Below, piece after piece: positions 19,112-28,753 of a DNA stretch of 64,000 bases. Position 1 is the first letter of the stretch; every line of letters starts with the position of its first letter. Source of the DNA: Spirosoma lacussanchae (GTDB taxonomy: Bacteria > Bacteroidota > Bacteroidia > Cytophagales > Spirosomataceae); contig NZ_SWJG01000008.1 in assembly GCF_005870035.1 (NCBI RefSeq), positions 1 through 64,000 of the forward strand, in the 5' to 3' direction. The notes under the pieces were generated by a model. That model was not told the DNA's origin. It was given only the letters and a program-made list of their open reading frames with translations, and searched no databases. Both the position numbers and the translations under genes were made by a program.

Positions 19112-19450
19112 ATGAAAAAGACTGTACTTGGCGAGCTGGAAGAGTTAGTGCTGCTAGTCGTAGCGGCCAGCACTGAGGATGTCTACGGCGTGCCGGTTAT
19201 GGAGCAGCTTCAACGACAAACCGGACGAAACTTCACCATCAGTGCCGTGCATACTACTTTGTATCGACTCGAAGAAAAAGGGTTCCTGTCATCGTCAGTG
19301 GGTGGCGCAACCCCCGAGCGGGGTGGGCGAAGTAAGCGCCTGTTTAGTCTGACGACCGAAGGGGGTAGGGTGCTGCTAGAGATTCAGCACATGCGTGCCC
19401 GCCTTTGGGAAGCCATTCCCCAAAGCAAGCTTCAACTGTTGGGACTTTAA
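19112..19450 (+). CDS. PadR-family transcriptional regulator
   Basis: A 112-residue winged-helix regulator: MKKTVLGELEELVLLVVAAS, VYGVPVMEQLQRQTGRNFTISAVHTTLYRLEEKGFLSS and RLFSLTTEGGRVLLEIQHMRARLW give the PadR fold with the TLYRLEEKGFL recognition region. The start at 19112 fits family length (about 110 residues); the ten extra upstream residues are unlikely. The permease gene begins 13 bp after the stop. In Cytophagales such PadR genes typically sit directly before permeases with a permease prefix domain, so it probably controls its own operon. Sigma54-like promoter and twin palindromes lie upstream. Confidence 0.9.
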   Translation: MKKTVLGELEELVLLVVAASTEDVYGVPVMEQLQRQTGRNFTISAVHTTLYRLEEKGFLSSSVGGATPERGGRSKRLFSLTTEGGRVLLEIQHMRARLWEAIPQSKLQLLGL

Positions 19451-19463
19451 GCGTGTTGTGGCC

Positions 19464-22193
19464 ATGATCCGAAAGCAACCGATCCCTCACATTGACCATC
19501 CATCACCACCCCGTTGGGCCGATCGCCTGTTGGAATGGTTTGTTGCTCCACACCTGCTGGAGTATGTACAAGGAGATCTACATGAGACCTTTCATAAACA
19601 GGTTGATCAGGTGGGCCTGAGTCGTGCCCGACGCAAATACGTCCTCGCCGTACTACACTGCTTAACACCATTCTTTCTGAAACGAAGAGCAGTTGAGCCA
19701 GTCAAGTTCGGGCCACAAAAGGCCGACATTACATGTAGCGATGACCGCAAGTACCTTAATCCTGTATGTATGGACATGTTTTCTAACTACCTAATCATTG
19801 CTTTGCGCAACCTATGGCGGCAAAAAGCGTTTTCAATCATTACTATTTTTGGTCTCGCTTTAGGGTTGGCCACATGCCTGCTGATTATGTTCTTCGTGCG
19901 GCACGAGTTAAGCTACGACCGCTACAATACCCACGCCGACCGCATTGTCCGGATGACCCTGCACGGACGTGTTGGTGGAAAAGAACTCAATATGGCCTAT
20001 GCTCCCGCCCCCGCCGGACCGGCAATGAAACTTGACTATCCTGGCGTGGAAGCCTTTGCGCGACTGGAAAAGCAAGGGACATTCATTGTTAAACACGGCC
20101 AGGAGCGCTTTAAGGAAGAACGGGTTGTTTTTACTGATTCCACATTTTTTGAGCTGTTCTCCATCCCGCTGCTGAAAGGCGACTCGCGCTCGGTACTCAC
20201 CGAACCCAATACTGTCGTCGTGACTGAATCAACCTCCCGGAAATACTTTGGCGATCAGAACCCGGTTGGTAAAAGCCTGACGATGGGCACAATGGGCCTT
20301 TTCCGGGTCACTGGCGTTTGCCAGGATGTACCCTCCAACTCGCATTTTCATTTTGATTTCTTTGGCTCCTATCGCTCACTTCCCGCCCGTGAGAAGTGGC
20401 TTGCCAGCGGTGCCAATACCTACTTGCTTTTGCGGAAAGACTACTCTGCCGAGAAACTAGCGGCTCTAAGCCCGGACATTGTGCGTAAGTATCTCGGTGC
20501 AGAGGTACAGGAATTTTTGGGCATGAGCCTGGCCGAATTTGCCAAAAAAGGAGATCGGTTTGGGTTTGGGTTTCAGCCGCTCACCACCATTCACCTGGGG
20601 TCTGACCTGGAAGGTGAACTGGAGCCCAACAGCGATGAAAAGTACGTCTATATTTTCATGGCCATCGCAGTGTTTATTCTGCTCATTGCCTGTATCAACT
20701 ATATGAATCTTTCCACGGCGGGGTCGGCGGGTCGCGCTAAAGAGGTCGGTATTCGCAAGGCACTTGGCTCTGGGCAACAGCAGTTAGTAAGCCAGTTTCT
20801 TTCCGAATCGATATTGATCACATTGCTGGCGTTGCTGGTTGCCGGTGGACTGGTCGTGCTGGTGCTACCGACGTTTAACCAGTTAGCAGATAAGCAATTT
20901 AGCCTCATAACCCTGCTCGATGGCCGATTGATTGCTTACGCATTGGCAGGCTGTGTAGTTATTGGCTTATTGGCGGGCAGCTACCCGGCATTTTTCTTAG
21001 CCTCATTCCGCCCGGTTAGTGTGTTAAAAGGCCGTCTGCAGGCTGGTGTGCGAAGTGGCTGGTTACGAAGTACGTTAGTTACCGTTCAGTTCGTAGTTTC
21101 CATTACTATGATTATCAGCACATTAGTCGTTTACCAGCAACTCCGATTCATTCAGACTAAAAAGGTGGGTTTCGACAAAGAGCAGGTCCTGATTTTGCAT
21201 GATACGTATGTACTGGGCGATAAACTGACTGCTTTTAAGAAGGAACTGGAAAAACTATCGTCGATCAGTAGCGTAAGCCTGGCGGGGTATCTACCAGCTG
21301 GCCATTCGAACAAGGGAGTAGACGGTTTTCGGGATGTCAACGCGCCAGCAGAACAGACCCCCTACCGGTTGAAAACCTACCGGATTGATGACAAATACCT
21401 GACCACCTTAGGAATTGGTCTGGCAGCAGGGCGTAATTTTTCTTCGTCTTTTTCCGATGATAGTGCCGCTGTGCTGGTCAACGAAGCGGCTGTTCGGCAA
21501 TTTGGCTGGAAGAACCCAATAGGGCAGCGAATTGCCAGTGTCGGCAACGGCAGTCCATCAGACCGGCACACCTATACGGTGATTGGCGTTACCCGTAATT
21601 TTCACTTCGAGTCCATGCATCAACCCATTGCGCCCCTGATTATGCTATACGGTGGCGATTCGTACCAGATGGCCCTGCGCACCCGCACCGACAACCTACC
21701 GGCTTTACTAGACCAACTGGAGCGGAGTTGGAAAGCTGAAACGGACAATCCATTTGCCTACTCGTTTCTTGGCGAACGGTTCAACGCCATGTACCAATCT
21801 GAGCAACGCATCGGGCAGTTATTCGGGCTTTTCGCCGGGCTAGCAATAGCGATTGCCTGTCTGGGCTTATTCGGGTTAGCGGCCTTTACAGCCTACCAAC
21901 GCACAAAGGAGATCGGGGTTCGCAAAGTGCTTGGCGCATCGGTCCCTAGTATTGTTCTGCTACTGCTAACCAATTATGTGAAATTGATTCTTACTGCTCT
22001 GGTGGTTGCTTCACCGATTGCCGGCTACTGTATGAGTCAGTGGTTAGGAGACTTTGCGTACAAAACCAGGCTGGAATGGTGGATCTTTGTGGTAGCCGGT
22101 GGACTGACTACCCTTGTCGCCGTACTAACGGTCAGCTACCAGGCGATCAAGGCGGCTTTGGTAAATCCCGTCAAAAGCTTACAAACTGAATAA
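19464..22193 (+). CDS. MacB-like permease with N-terminal permease prefix domain
   Basis: A 909-residue protein. Residues 1 to about 90 (PSPPRWADRLLEWFVAPHLLEYVQGDLHETFHKQVDQVGLSRARRKYVLAVL) form a permease prefix domain (type 2), which co-occurs with PadR regulators. The rest is the duplicated MacB/FtsX permease: first helix in QKAFSIITIFGLALGLATCLLIMFFV, GRAKEVGIRKALGS before the middle helices and RTKEIGVRKVLGAS before the last three. No ATPase gene is nearby. It is co-transcribed with padR and ends at a clear terminator. The role is unknown; relatives export peptides or antimicrobials, or relay envelope stress. The start at 19464 is chosen because the open frame to 19395 overlaps padR. 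Confidence 0.9.
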   Translation: MIRKQPIPHIDHPSPPRWADRLLEWFVAPHLLEYVQGDLHETFHKQVDQVGLSRARRKYVLAVLHCLTPFFLKRRAVEPVKFGPQKADITCSDDRKYLNPVCMDMFSNYLIIALRNLWRQKAFSIITIFGLALGLATCLLIMFFVRHELSYDRYNTHADRIVRMTLHGRVGGKELNMAYAPAPAGPAMKLDYPGVEAFARLEKQGTFIVKHGQERFKEERVVFTDSTFFELFSIPLLKGDSRSVLTEPNTVVVTESTSRKYFGDQNPVGKSLTMGTMGLFRVTGVCQDVPSNSHFHFDFFGSYRSLPAREKWLASGANTYLLLRKDYSAEKLAALSPDIVRKYLGAEVQEFLGMSLAEFAKKGDRFGFGFQPLTTIHLGSDLEGELEPNSDEKYVYIFMAIAVFILLIACINYMNLSTAGSAGRAKEVGIRKALGSGQQQLVSQFLSESILITLLALLVAGGLVVLVLPTFNQLADKQFSLITLLDGRLIAYALAGCVVIGLLAGSYPAFFLASFRPVSVLKGRLQAGVRSGWLRSTLVTVQFVVSITMIISTLVVYQQLRFIQTKKVGFDKEQVLILHDTYVLGDKLTAFKKELEKLSSISSVSLAGYLPAGHSNKGVDGFRDVNAPAEQTPYRLKTYRIDDKYLTTLGIGLAAGRNFSSSFSDDSAAVLVNEAAVRQFGWKNPIGQRIASVGNGSPSDRHTYTVIGVTRNFHFESMHQPIAPLIMLYGGDSYQMALRTRTDNLPALLDQLERSWKAETDNPFAYSFLGERFNAMYQSEQRIGQLFGLFAGLAIAIACLGLFGLAAFTAYQRTKEIGVRKVLGASVPSIVLLLLTNYVKLILTALVVASPIAGYCMSQWLGDFAYKTRLEWWIFVVAGGLTTLVAVLTVSYQAIKAALVNPVKSLQTE

Positions 22194-22246
22194 AGTTAGA
22201 CGTGTTCGTACAGAACGTTATCCAGACAGAGATTTCTTCACAAACG

Positions 22247-22291
22247 AAAACCTTCCGAACGAGCATGGAATACTTGTCGGAAGGTTTTTTT
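22247..22291 (+). terminator. Rho-independent terminator after the permease
   Basis: AAAACCTTCCGA (22247-22258) pairs with TCGGAAGGTTTT (22277-22288) and is followed by further T residues; loop of 18 nt. Confidence 0.85.
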
Positions 22292-23572
22292 CCTTCTGCG
22301 TAGCTTGTCGGAGTGCATCAGCCCGAGCTTATGGGTTGATTATGTATCAATTTATATGAATCAGCGTTGAGTCTCATAGTAAAAAAATCATCTACTGTAA
22401 GCTCGCTCTACTCTGTACTAACTTATTTCGATATTGATAGGAAAAGCCAGACCTACTAAACTGATCCTGTAAGCTGGTCATAAAAAAATAATCAACACGA
22501 AGAATACGATCATTGTTTAGCCAATAGACATACAGTACAAACAATTAATAGTATGTAAAACCAATCATGCTTATTAATAAATTCTCATGGGGGTACTATT
22601 GTATATTTAACTTAATAACTCAGTTTTAAATAATGTTGTTGTGCAATACAGATTACCGGACTTGTTTATTTACAACCTAACATGCCTCTCTATTTTTCCT
22701 AATTCTCGCTCCAAGCTGCTATAAAAAATACCATTACATACAACTATCGCTTTGCTTACCAGGCTGACCAGATACAATTAAGCCGTTCGATCGCCTTAGT
22801 TGTTCAGGAATATAATTCCATGGTCACTGAACAAACTCGTTTTAGCCACCATCCGAACAGGTTATCTGGGTAATCAATATGTTGCGTTCCCCTCGTATCA
22901 ACGCCATCATATTATCGGAAAGCGGGCTTATGTTTTGTAGCAAATCCCTTAAATGGCTTAAAAAGGCACATTATATGATTAATTTTATAAGAATGTAACA
23001 TAGCCAATTGAACGTGTAACATGCACGTAGCACATATAGCACTATGCTAATATACTTTTGACCTCAGGTTTTGGGCAGGATATTCTGACAAGCCAGCGAA
23101 ATGAGGCAATAGTAAGATTTTATAAGACTTACCCGATTCGTTAGCCACCAAATTTTATAGAACAGGGCTGTGTTTCTCCGCAATTGTGTCATTTCAACAC
23201 ATAACTAGACAGGCCCCTGTTGCAGCTTCCTGGCTACAAGTCAGAAAGACCGCTCGACTGATTTTTTTTGTAACGACAATCTAATTAACTGAGCTACTTA
23301 TTAATTGTTTTTCAAAAAATTGAACCACTCAAAGATTATATACACATGAATTAAATAGCCGGTTAAACCTAACTTTTTACTTTACGAATAGACAGTCATT
23401 TATTGCTGTGACTTTGCCTTTTTCTTATTAATTCCTAAACCCAACCTCTTCTATGCAATTACCCAACCTTACAATCAGATGCATTTTTCATCTTGATCAG
23501 CGCAGAAAAAAGACACAGAATTCTGTCTGAATTAATCAACATAACCGATCACTGTAATTCAACGGAAGTGAA
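22292..23572. other. 1.28-kb AT-rich stretch without genes upstream of xusA
   Basis: No open frame with family features, tRNA or clear repeat array was found on either strand. The stretch is far more AT-rich than the genes on both sides. A TACTTTTG -7-like sequence occurs at 23053-23060 but without a TTG at proper spacing. It must hold the promoter and regulator sites of the xylan operon; it may also hold a small RNA or the remains of decayed genes. Confidence 0.5.
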
Positions 23573-26500
23573 ATGATCAAAACTATACAGTTCGCAGTCC
23601 GATTTCCAAGAAATGGAATGCTAAAAAACCGACTTATTGCTTTTTTAGCCGTCTGGATCAGCTTAATTCTGAGCAACCAGATCGCGCTGGCGCAGGAAAG
23701 TCAAACGGTTAAAGGGGTCGTGCTGGATGAAAACCAGAAGCCGCTGTTTGGCGCCTATGTAATCCTGAAGAATACGATGACCGGAACCACTACCGATGTC
23801 AATGGTGAGTTCAGCCTCAAGATTCCGGCGGGTAAGCAAACGCTGGCAGTCTCCTACCTGGGATCGAAAGCGCAGGAAGTGGCTGTAGATAAGGGTAGTA
23901 GCCTCAAGGTCGTGCTCACCGGGAGCGACATTACCCTCGACGAAACGGTTGTGGTCGGCTACGCGCAGCAAAAGAAACAAAGCGTTGTCGGAGCCATTTC
24001 CCAGACTACGGGTAAGGTGCTTGAGCGGGCGGGAGGTGTGTACAGCGTGGGGTCAGCCCTGACGGGTAACGTACCGGGCGTCATAACCACATCCAGTACG
24101 GGTATGCCCGGCGAAGAAGACCCGCGTATTCTTATTCGGGGGTTGAGCTCCTGGAACAACAGCTCTCCCCTCATTCTGGTCGATGGGATCGAGCGGCCCA
24201 TGAACAGCGTGGACATCTCATCGATCGAAACGATTTCAGTCCTGAAAGACGCATCGGCAACGGCCGTTTTCGGGGTGAAAGGTGCCAACGGGGTTATTCT
24301 GATCACCACCAAGCGGGGCAAAGAAGGCAAAGCGACCATCAACGTACGGGCCGATTATACCCTGAAAGTACCCTCGGCACTGCCCAACAAGTACGACTCC
24401 TACGATGCCCGAAGCATTCGGAACCGGGTTATCGAAAACGAGCTGGGGCTGGAGTCGGCGGGCTGGGCTACCTACACACCGTACGAGATCCTCAATAAAT
24501 ACCGAAACCCGGCCAACCTGGCCGAAGCGGAGCGCTACCCGAACGTAGACTGGGCCAAAGAGATGTTCAAGCCGGTTACCAAGTCGTACAGCGCCAACCT
24601 CAACGTGTCGGGGGGTACGTCGTTCGTCAAGTATTTTGCGTCGGCCGATGTGTTGATGGATGGCGACATTTTCAAGGAGTGGAACAACAACCGGGGGTAT
24701 CAGGCGGGCTACGGGTTCAACCGGGTCAACGTTCGGACCAACCTTGATTTTCAGCTGACGCCCAGCACCCTGCTTATCACAAACCTGTCCAGCTTAAACG
24801 GGGTGAAGAAGAGTCCGTGGGGAGCTACCGGTGGCGAGTACGATATGTGGCAGGGGGCATATGGCGTGGCGCCTGATGCAATGCTGCCCCGCTATTCTGA
24901 CGGCACCTGGGGGTACTACGCCCAGGACCCGGTAGCCGCCACCAACTCCGTGCTGAACCTGGCCCGTAGTGGAATCATGAAGCGGACCACCAGCCGCATC
25001 ACCACTGATTTTACCCTGAATCAGGATTTGAAGATGGTTCTGAACGGGCTGAGCACGTCGGGTACGGTTTCGTGGGACAACACCTTCGTGGAAAGCCAGC
25101 GGGGTATCAACGACCTCTACAACGATCCGCAAACCAAGTGGATCGATCCCGCTACCGGCGAGTCGCGTTACCGCTTCACCTACGATGCGGCCAATATGTT
25201 CGACTTTCAGGAGGCTATCCGGTGGGCTCCCCAGGCGGGCACGATGGACAACGGGGCTACGTACCGACGGTTGTTTTACCAGCTCAAGCTGAATTATAAC
25301 AAAACCTGGGGTAAGCATACCGGTACCGCCATGGGGCTCTTCAGCCGCGAGGACCGGGCAGCCGGCAGTGAGATTCCGAACTACCGCGAAGACTGGGTGT
25401 TTCGTACCACCTACGACTATGCGGGTAAGTATTTCGCCGAAGTAAACGGCGCCTATAATGGGTCAGAAAAGTTCGGAAAGGAAAACCGCTTCCATTTTTT
25501 CTCGTCGGGGGCGGTAGGCTGGCTCTTGTCTGAAGAGGCTTTTTTCAAGCGGGCCAAGTTTCTGGATCTGCTGAAACTACGGGTGTCGTACGGAAAAATC
25601 GGTGATGACAACATCAACCAGCGGTGGCTGTACATGACCCAGTGGGCCTATACCGGACAGGCCAAAATCGGGGAGAACAACTCCGACGTGAGCCCCTACG
25701 TCTGGTATCGGGAATCATCGGTGGGAAACCCCTCTGTACACTGGGAAACGGTAACGAAAACCAACCTGGGTGCTGACTTTTCCCTGTTTAACGGCACCGT
25801 TTCGGGTAGTGTCGATTATTTCAACGACTACCGAACCGATATCCTCATTGCCGGCGGGTCGCGCGCCATTCCATCTTACTTCGGGACCAACGCCCCCGTC
25901 GCAAACCTGGGTAAAGTTCGGGTGAAGGGGTACGAACTGGAAGTGAAAGTCAATCACCAGCTCACCAACGGCATCAGACTCTGGGCCAACGCCAACATGA
26001 CCCATGCTAAAGACCGGATCATCGAAGCGGATAACCCCAGCCTGCTGCCTGACTACCGCAAAACCGAGGGCAAACAGATTGGTCAGACTTATTCGTACGT
26101 CAGTCACGGGTACTACAACAACTGGGACGAGCTGTATGCCAGCACTGAACAGAACACCAACGACCGGCAGAAGCTACCGGGCAACTTCCAGATCGTCGAC
26201 TTCAACGGCGATGGGCGAATCGACACTTACGACAACATACCGTACGGATTTCCCGAGCGGCCACAGAATACCTATAACGGTACCGTTGGTTTTGAGTGGA
26301 AAGGATTCAGCGCCTTCGCGCAGTTCTACGGCGTTAACAACGTAACCCGCCAGGTCGTTTTCACCAGCTTCGGCTCCCGGATGAACACCGTCTATGACCA
26401 GGGTGAATACTGGTCGAAGGAAAACCCGACGGCCAACTCGCCCCTGCCCCGGCTGATGACCGCCACCGACCCATCCACCTACGGCAATTTCTACATGTAC

Positions 26501-26734
26501 GACGGGTCGTACCTGCGGCTGAAAAATGCGGAGGTCGCCTACACCTTCAACCGCGGCTGGATCGAACGGTTTGGGATACGCTCGCTACGCGTCTACGCTA
26601 ACGGAAACAACCTCTGGCTCTGGACCCGGATGCCCGACGACCGCGAATCGAACTTTGCCGGAACGGGCTGGGCCGCCCAGGGTGCCTACCCCACGGTAAA
26701 GCGATACAACTTCGGACTAAACATTACCCTGTAA
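23573..26734 (+). CDS. xusA: XusA-like SusC-family TonB-linked transporter
   Basis: A 1053-residue outer membrane importer. After the signal peptide (cleavage near IALAQ, residue 41 from this start) come the regulatory-like domain (VKGVVLDENQKPLFGAYVILKN), TonB-box region (DETVVVGYAQQKKQSVVGAIS), a plug with ILVDGIERPMNSVDISSIETISVLKD and GVKGANGVILITTKRG, and the barrel ending in FGLNITL. Position gives the name: SusC-SusD-SusC-SusD-small protein-GH10 is the conserved xylan utilisation core of Bacteroidetes, in which XusA and XusC transport xylo-oligomers. An internal ATG at 23618 also gives a good signal peptide; 23573 is kept because a purine-rich AACGGAAG precedes it. The susD partner begins 14 bp downstream. 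Confidence 0.9.
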   Translation: MIKTIQFAVRFPRNGMLKNRLIAFLAVWISLILSNQIALAQESQTVKGVVLDENQKPLFGAYVILKNTMTGTTTDVNGEFSLKIPAGKQTLAVSYLGSKAQEVAVDKGSSLKVVLTGSDITLDETVVVGYAQQKKQSVVGAISQTTGKVLERAGGVYSVGSALTGNVPGVITTSSTGMPGEEDPRILIRGLSSWNNSSPLILVDGIERPMNSVDISSIETISVLKDASATAVFGVKGANGVILITTKRGKEGKATINVRADYTLKVPSALPNKYDSYDARSIRNRVIENELGLESAGWATYTPYEILNKYRNPANLAEAERYPNVDWAKEMFKPVTKSYSANLNVSGGTSFVKYFASADVLMDGDIFKEWNNNRGYQAGYGFNRVNVRTNLDFQLTPSTLLITNLSSLNGVKKSPWGATGGEYDMWQGAYGVAPDAMLPRYSDGTWGYYAQDPVAATNSVLNLARSGIMKRTTSRITTDFTLNQDLKMVLNGLSTSGTVSWDNTFVESQRGINDLYNDPQTKWIDPATGESRYRFTYDAANMFDFQEAIRWAPQAGTMDNGATYRRLFYQLKLNYNKTWGKHTGTAMGLFSREDRAAGSEIPNYREDWVFRTTYDYAGKYFAEVNGAYNGSEKFGKENRFHFFSSGAVGWLLSEEAFFKRAKFLDLLKLRVSYGKIGDDNINQRWLYMTQWAYTGQAKIGENNSDVSPYVWYRESSVGNPSVHWETVTKTNLGADFSLFNGTVSGSVDYFNDYRTDILIAGGSRAIPSYFGTNAPVANLGKVRVKGYELEVKVNHQLTNGIRLWANANMTHAKDRIIEADNPSLLPDYRKTEGKQIGQTYSYVSHGYYNNWDELYASTEQNTNDRQKLPGNFQIVDFNGDGRIDTYDNIPYGFPERPQNTYNGTVGFEWKGFSAFAQFYGVNNVTRQVVFTSFGSRMNTVYDQGEYWSKENPTANSPLPRLMTATDPSTYGNFYMYDGSYLRLKNAEVAYTFNRGWIERFGIRSLRVYANGNNLWLWTRMPDDRESNFAGTGWAAQGAYPTVKRYNFGLNITL

Positions 26735-26748
26735 CTCACGGCTGACTC

Positions 26749-28602
26749 ATGAAACGAATTACAAAAACGATTGGCTGGCTCGGATTGGCAGCAATGCTCT
26801 TCATGTTGCCCTCCTGTAGCGATTACCTGGACCGGGAAAATCAGTCGACTGTTTCGTCTACCGACGCCTTCAAGAATTTTATCAATTTTCAGGGCTTTGT
26901 CGAAGAACTGTATTACTGCATACCGGAGTCGTCTAAGTTCTACTGGCAGAACTCGTTCAACTGGGGCGAAGACGAAATCATTGTGGCGGGCGCGACCTGG
27001 TTCTACGGCTACAAAATCGACAATGGCGACTTCTGGGGCTGGCAGCGCGAAAACGACGGCTGGGGTGCGGGCTGGATGGACGGTCCCGGCAATACGCTCG
27101 ATCAGACCAACCGCTTCAACAAACGGTTCTGGCCCCTGGCCTGGTACGGTATCCGGAAAGCTAACATGGGTCTGGAGAATATTGAACGGCTATCCGATGC
27201 TACCCCGGAAGAGAAAAACCTGGTGAAAGGCCAGCTGCTCTTTTTCCGGGCCTGGTTCCACTTCCAGCTCATGACCTATTTTGGGGGACTTCCGTACATC
27301 GATAAGGTGTTGCCCGCCGACCAGAAGCTGGACCTGCCGCGCCTGACCTATCAGCAAACCGCCCTTCGGGCCGCCGAGGATTTCAAGGCAGCCGCCGAAC
27401 TGCTGCCCGTAAACTGGGACGATACGGATGCCGGGAAACGGACGCTGGGAAAAAATCAGCTGCGTATCAACAAGATTATGGCTTACGGGTACCTGGGCAA
27501 AAACTACCTCTACGCGGCCAGTCCGCTGATGAACTGGTCATCGACCGGTAGCAAAACCTACGATGCCGACCTGTGCAAAAAGGCGGCCGAAGCCTTTGCT
27601 ACCCTGCTCCAGATGAGCGAAAGTGGTAAGACGCATCACAAACTCGCCAATTTCTCGGAGATGTCGAGTGTGTATTACACGCTGAACCAGGGTATGCGGG
27701 TGCCGGGCTTTCCCGAAGCCATTATGCAGTCGCCGGCCTACGACGGTGGGGCCACGCGCTGGGGCCTTAACGAGCAATACGTAGCGGGGGTGCTGTTCAA
27801 TGGCGGCAGTACCTGCTTCTCGCCAACGGCCAACTACGTAACCTACTACGGCATGGCCAACGGGCTTCCCATCAAGAATGCCGAGCAGGCTGACCCCGAG
27901 TCAGGCTACGACCCGACCGATCCCTGGAAAGGGCGCGATCCGCGTTTTTATAAAGACATCATCTATGACGGCGTGAAAATGATACAGGGTATTTCGGCCA
28001 CCCGCGAGGCCCACCGGTACGCCAACCTGTATACCAAAGGCAGCTACCGCGACGAGAACAACGGCAGCCGCACCGGCTATCTGAATGGTAAGTTCATTCC
28101 CCGAACAACCAATTACGACGATAACGGGCATAACCAGTCGCACTTCATCCACCTGAGTTATATGCGGCTGGCGGATGTTTACCTGATGTATGCCGAAGCG
28201 GCCCTGCATGCCTACGGAAACCCGCAGGGCACCTATCCAGGCTACATTTCGGCCGTCGAAGCCGTCAACAAGATTCGGCGCCGGGCGGGGGTTGCGGATG
28301 TGAACGCCAAGTTTCTGGGCTCGAAGGAGGCTTTCATGGGCGAACTGATCCGGGAGCGGGCCGTAGAGCTGTCGTTCGAGGGGCACCGTTTCAATGACCT
28401 GCGTCGCTGGCTACTGCTCACCGAGCGTCCCTACACGCTGAAAACAGCCCACGATTTCGATCGGGCACCCAACGGGAAGGTGGCCAACCTGAAAGAGCGG
28501 ATTATTCTGGAACGTCGCTTCAACAGCAAACACTACTGGCTGCCGCTGAAGGTCGTCGACGTGAGCATGTACCTGGCTTTTCCACAAAATCCAGGCTGGT
28601 AA
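26749..28602 (+). CDS. xusB: XusB-like SusD/RagB lipoprotein
   Basis: A 617-residue surface lipoprotein with lipobox LPSC (Cys23) followed by SDYLDRENQSTVSSTDAF, the standard SusD N-terminus. The middle shows the helical repeats (GIRKANMGLENI, KGQLLFFRAWFHFQLMTYFGGLPYIDKVL), and the end has IRERAVELSFEGHRFNDLRRW and the final FPQNPGW that close most RagB/SusD proteins. In the xylan core XusB binds arabinoxylan oligomers and covers XusA. Many Trp and Tyr residues lie near the N-terminus (WGWQRENDGWGAGW), suitable for stacking on sugars. It is translated right after XusA and precedes XusC by 151 bp, a gap without a gene. Confidence 0.92.
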   Translation: MKRITKTIGWLGLAAMLFMLPSCSDYLDRENQSTVSSTDAFKNFINFQGFVEELYYCIPESSKFYWQNSFNWGEDEIIVAGATWFYGYKIDNGDFWGWQRENDGWGAGWMDGPGNTLDQTNRFNKRFWPLAWYGIRKANMGLENIERLSDATPEEKNLVKGQLLFFRAWFHFQLMTYFGGLPYIDKVLPADQKLDLPRLTYQQTALRAAEDFKAAAELLPVNWDDTDAGKRTLGKNQLRINKIMAYGYLGKNYLYAASPLMNWSSTGSKTYDADLCKKAAEAFATLLQMSESGKTHHKLANFSEMSSVYYTLNQGMRVPGFPEAIMQSPAYDGGATRWGLNEQYVAGVLFNGGSTCFSPTANYVTYYGMANGLPIKNAEQADPESGYDPTDPWKGRDPRFYKDIIYDGVKMIQGISATREAHRYANLYTKGSYRDENNGSRTGYLNGKFIPRTTNYDDNGHNQSHFIHLSYMRLADVYLMYAEAALHAYGNPQGTYPGYISAVEAVNKIRRRAGVADVNAKFLGSKEAFMGELIRERAVELSFEGHRFNDLRRWLLLTERPYTLKTAHDFDRAPNGKVANLKERIILERRFNSKHYWLPLKVVDVSMYLAFPQNPGW

Positions 28603-28753
28603 ACCGCAGGCTCTACCGCCTGATTGATAACACTTTTCTAAGCCGCGTATCACCGCCAACATCCGTTTTTGTGCCTCCTGAAGGGGGCACAGCAGGCCAT
28701 GCCATGACTAGAATCCGGTATGGCGGAGTTGGCAGGCTTTCCAAACCATCCTC

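Noticed and set aside
22292-23572. CRISPR array or tRNA in the AT-rich gap
   Set aside because: No regularly spaced repeats and no cloverleaf with a TTCGA-type loop were found by eye.
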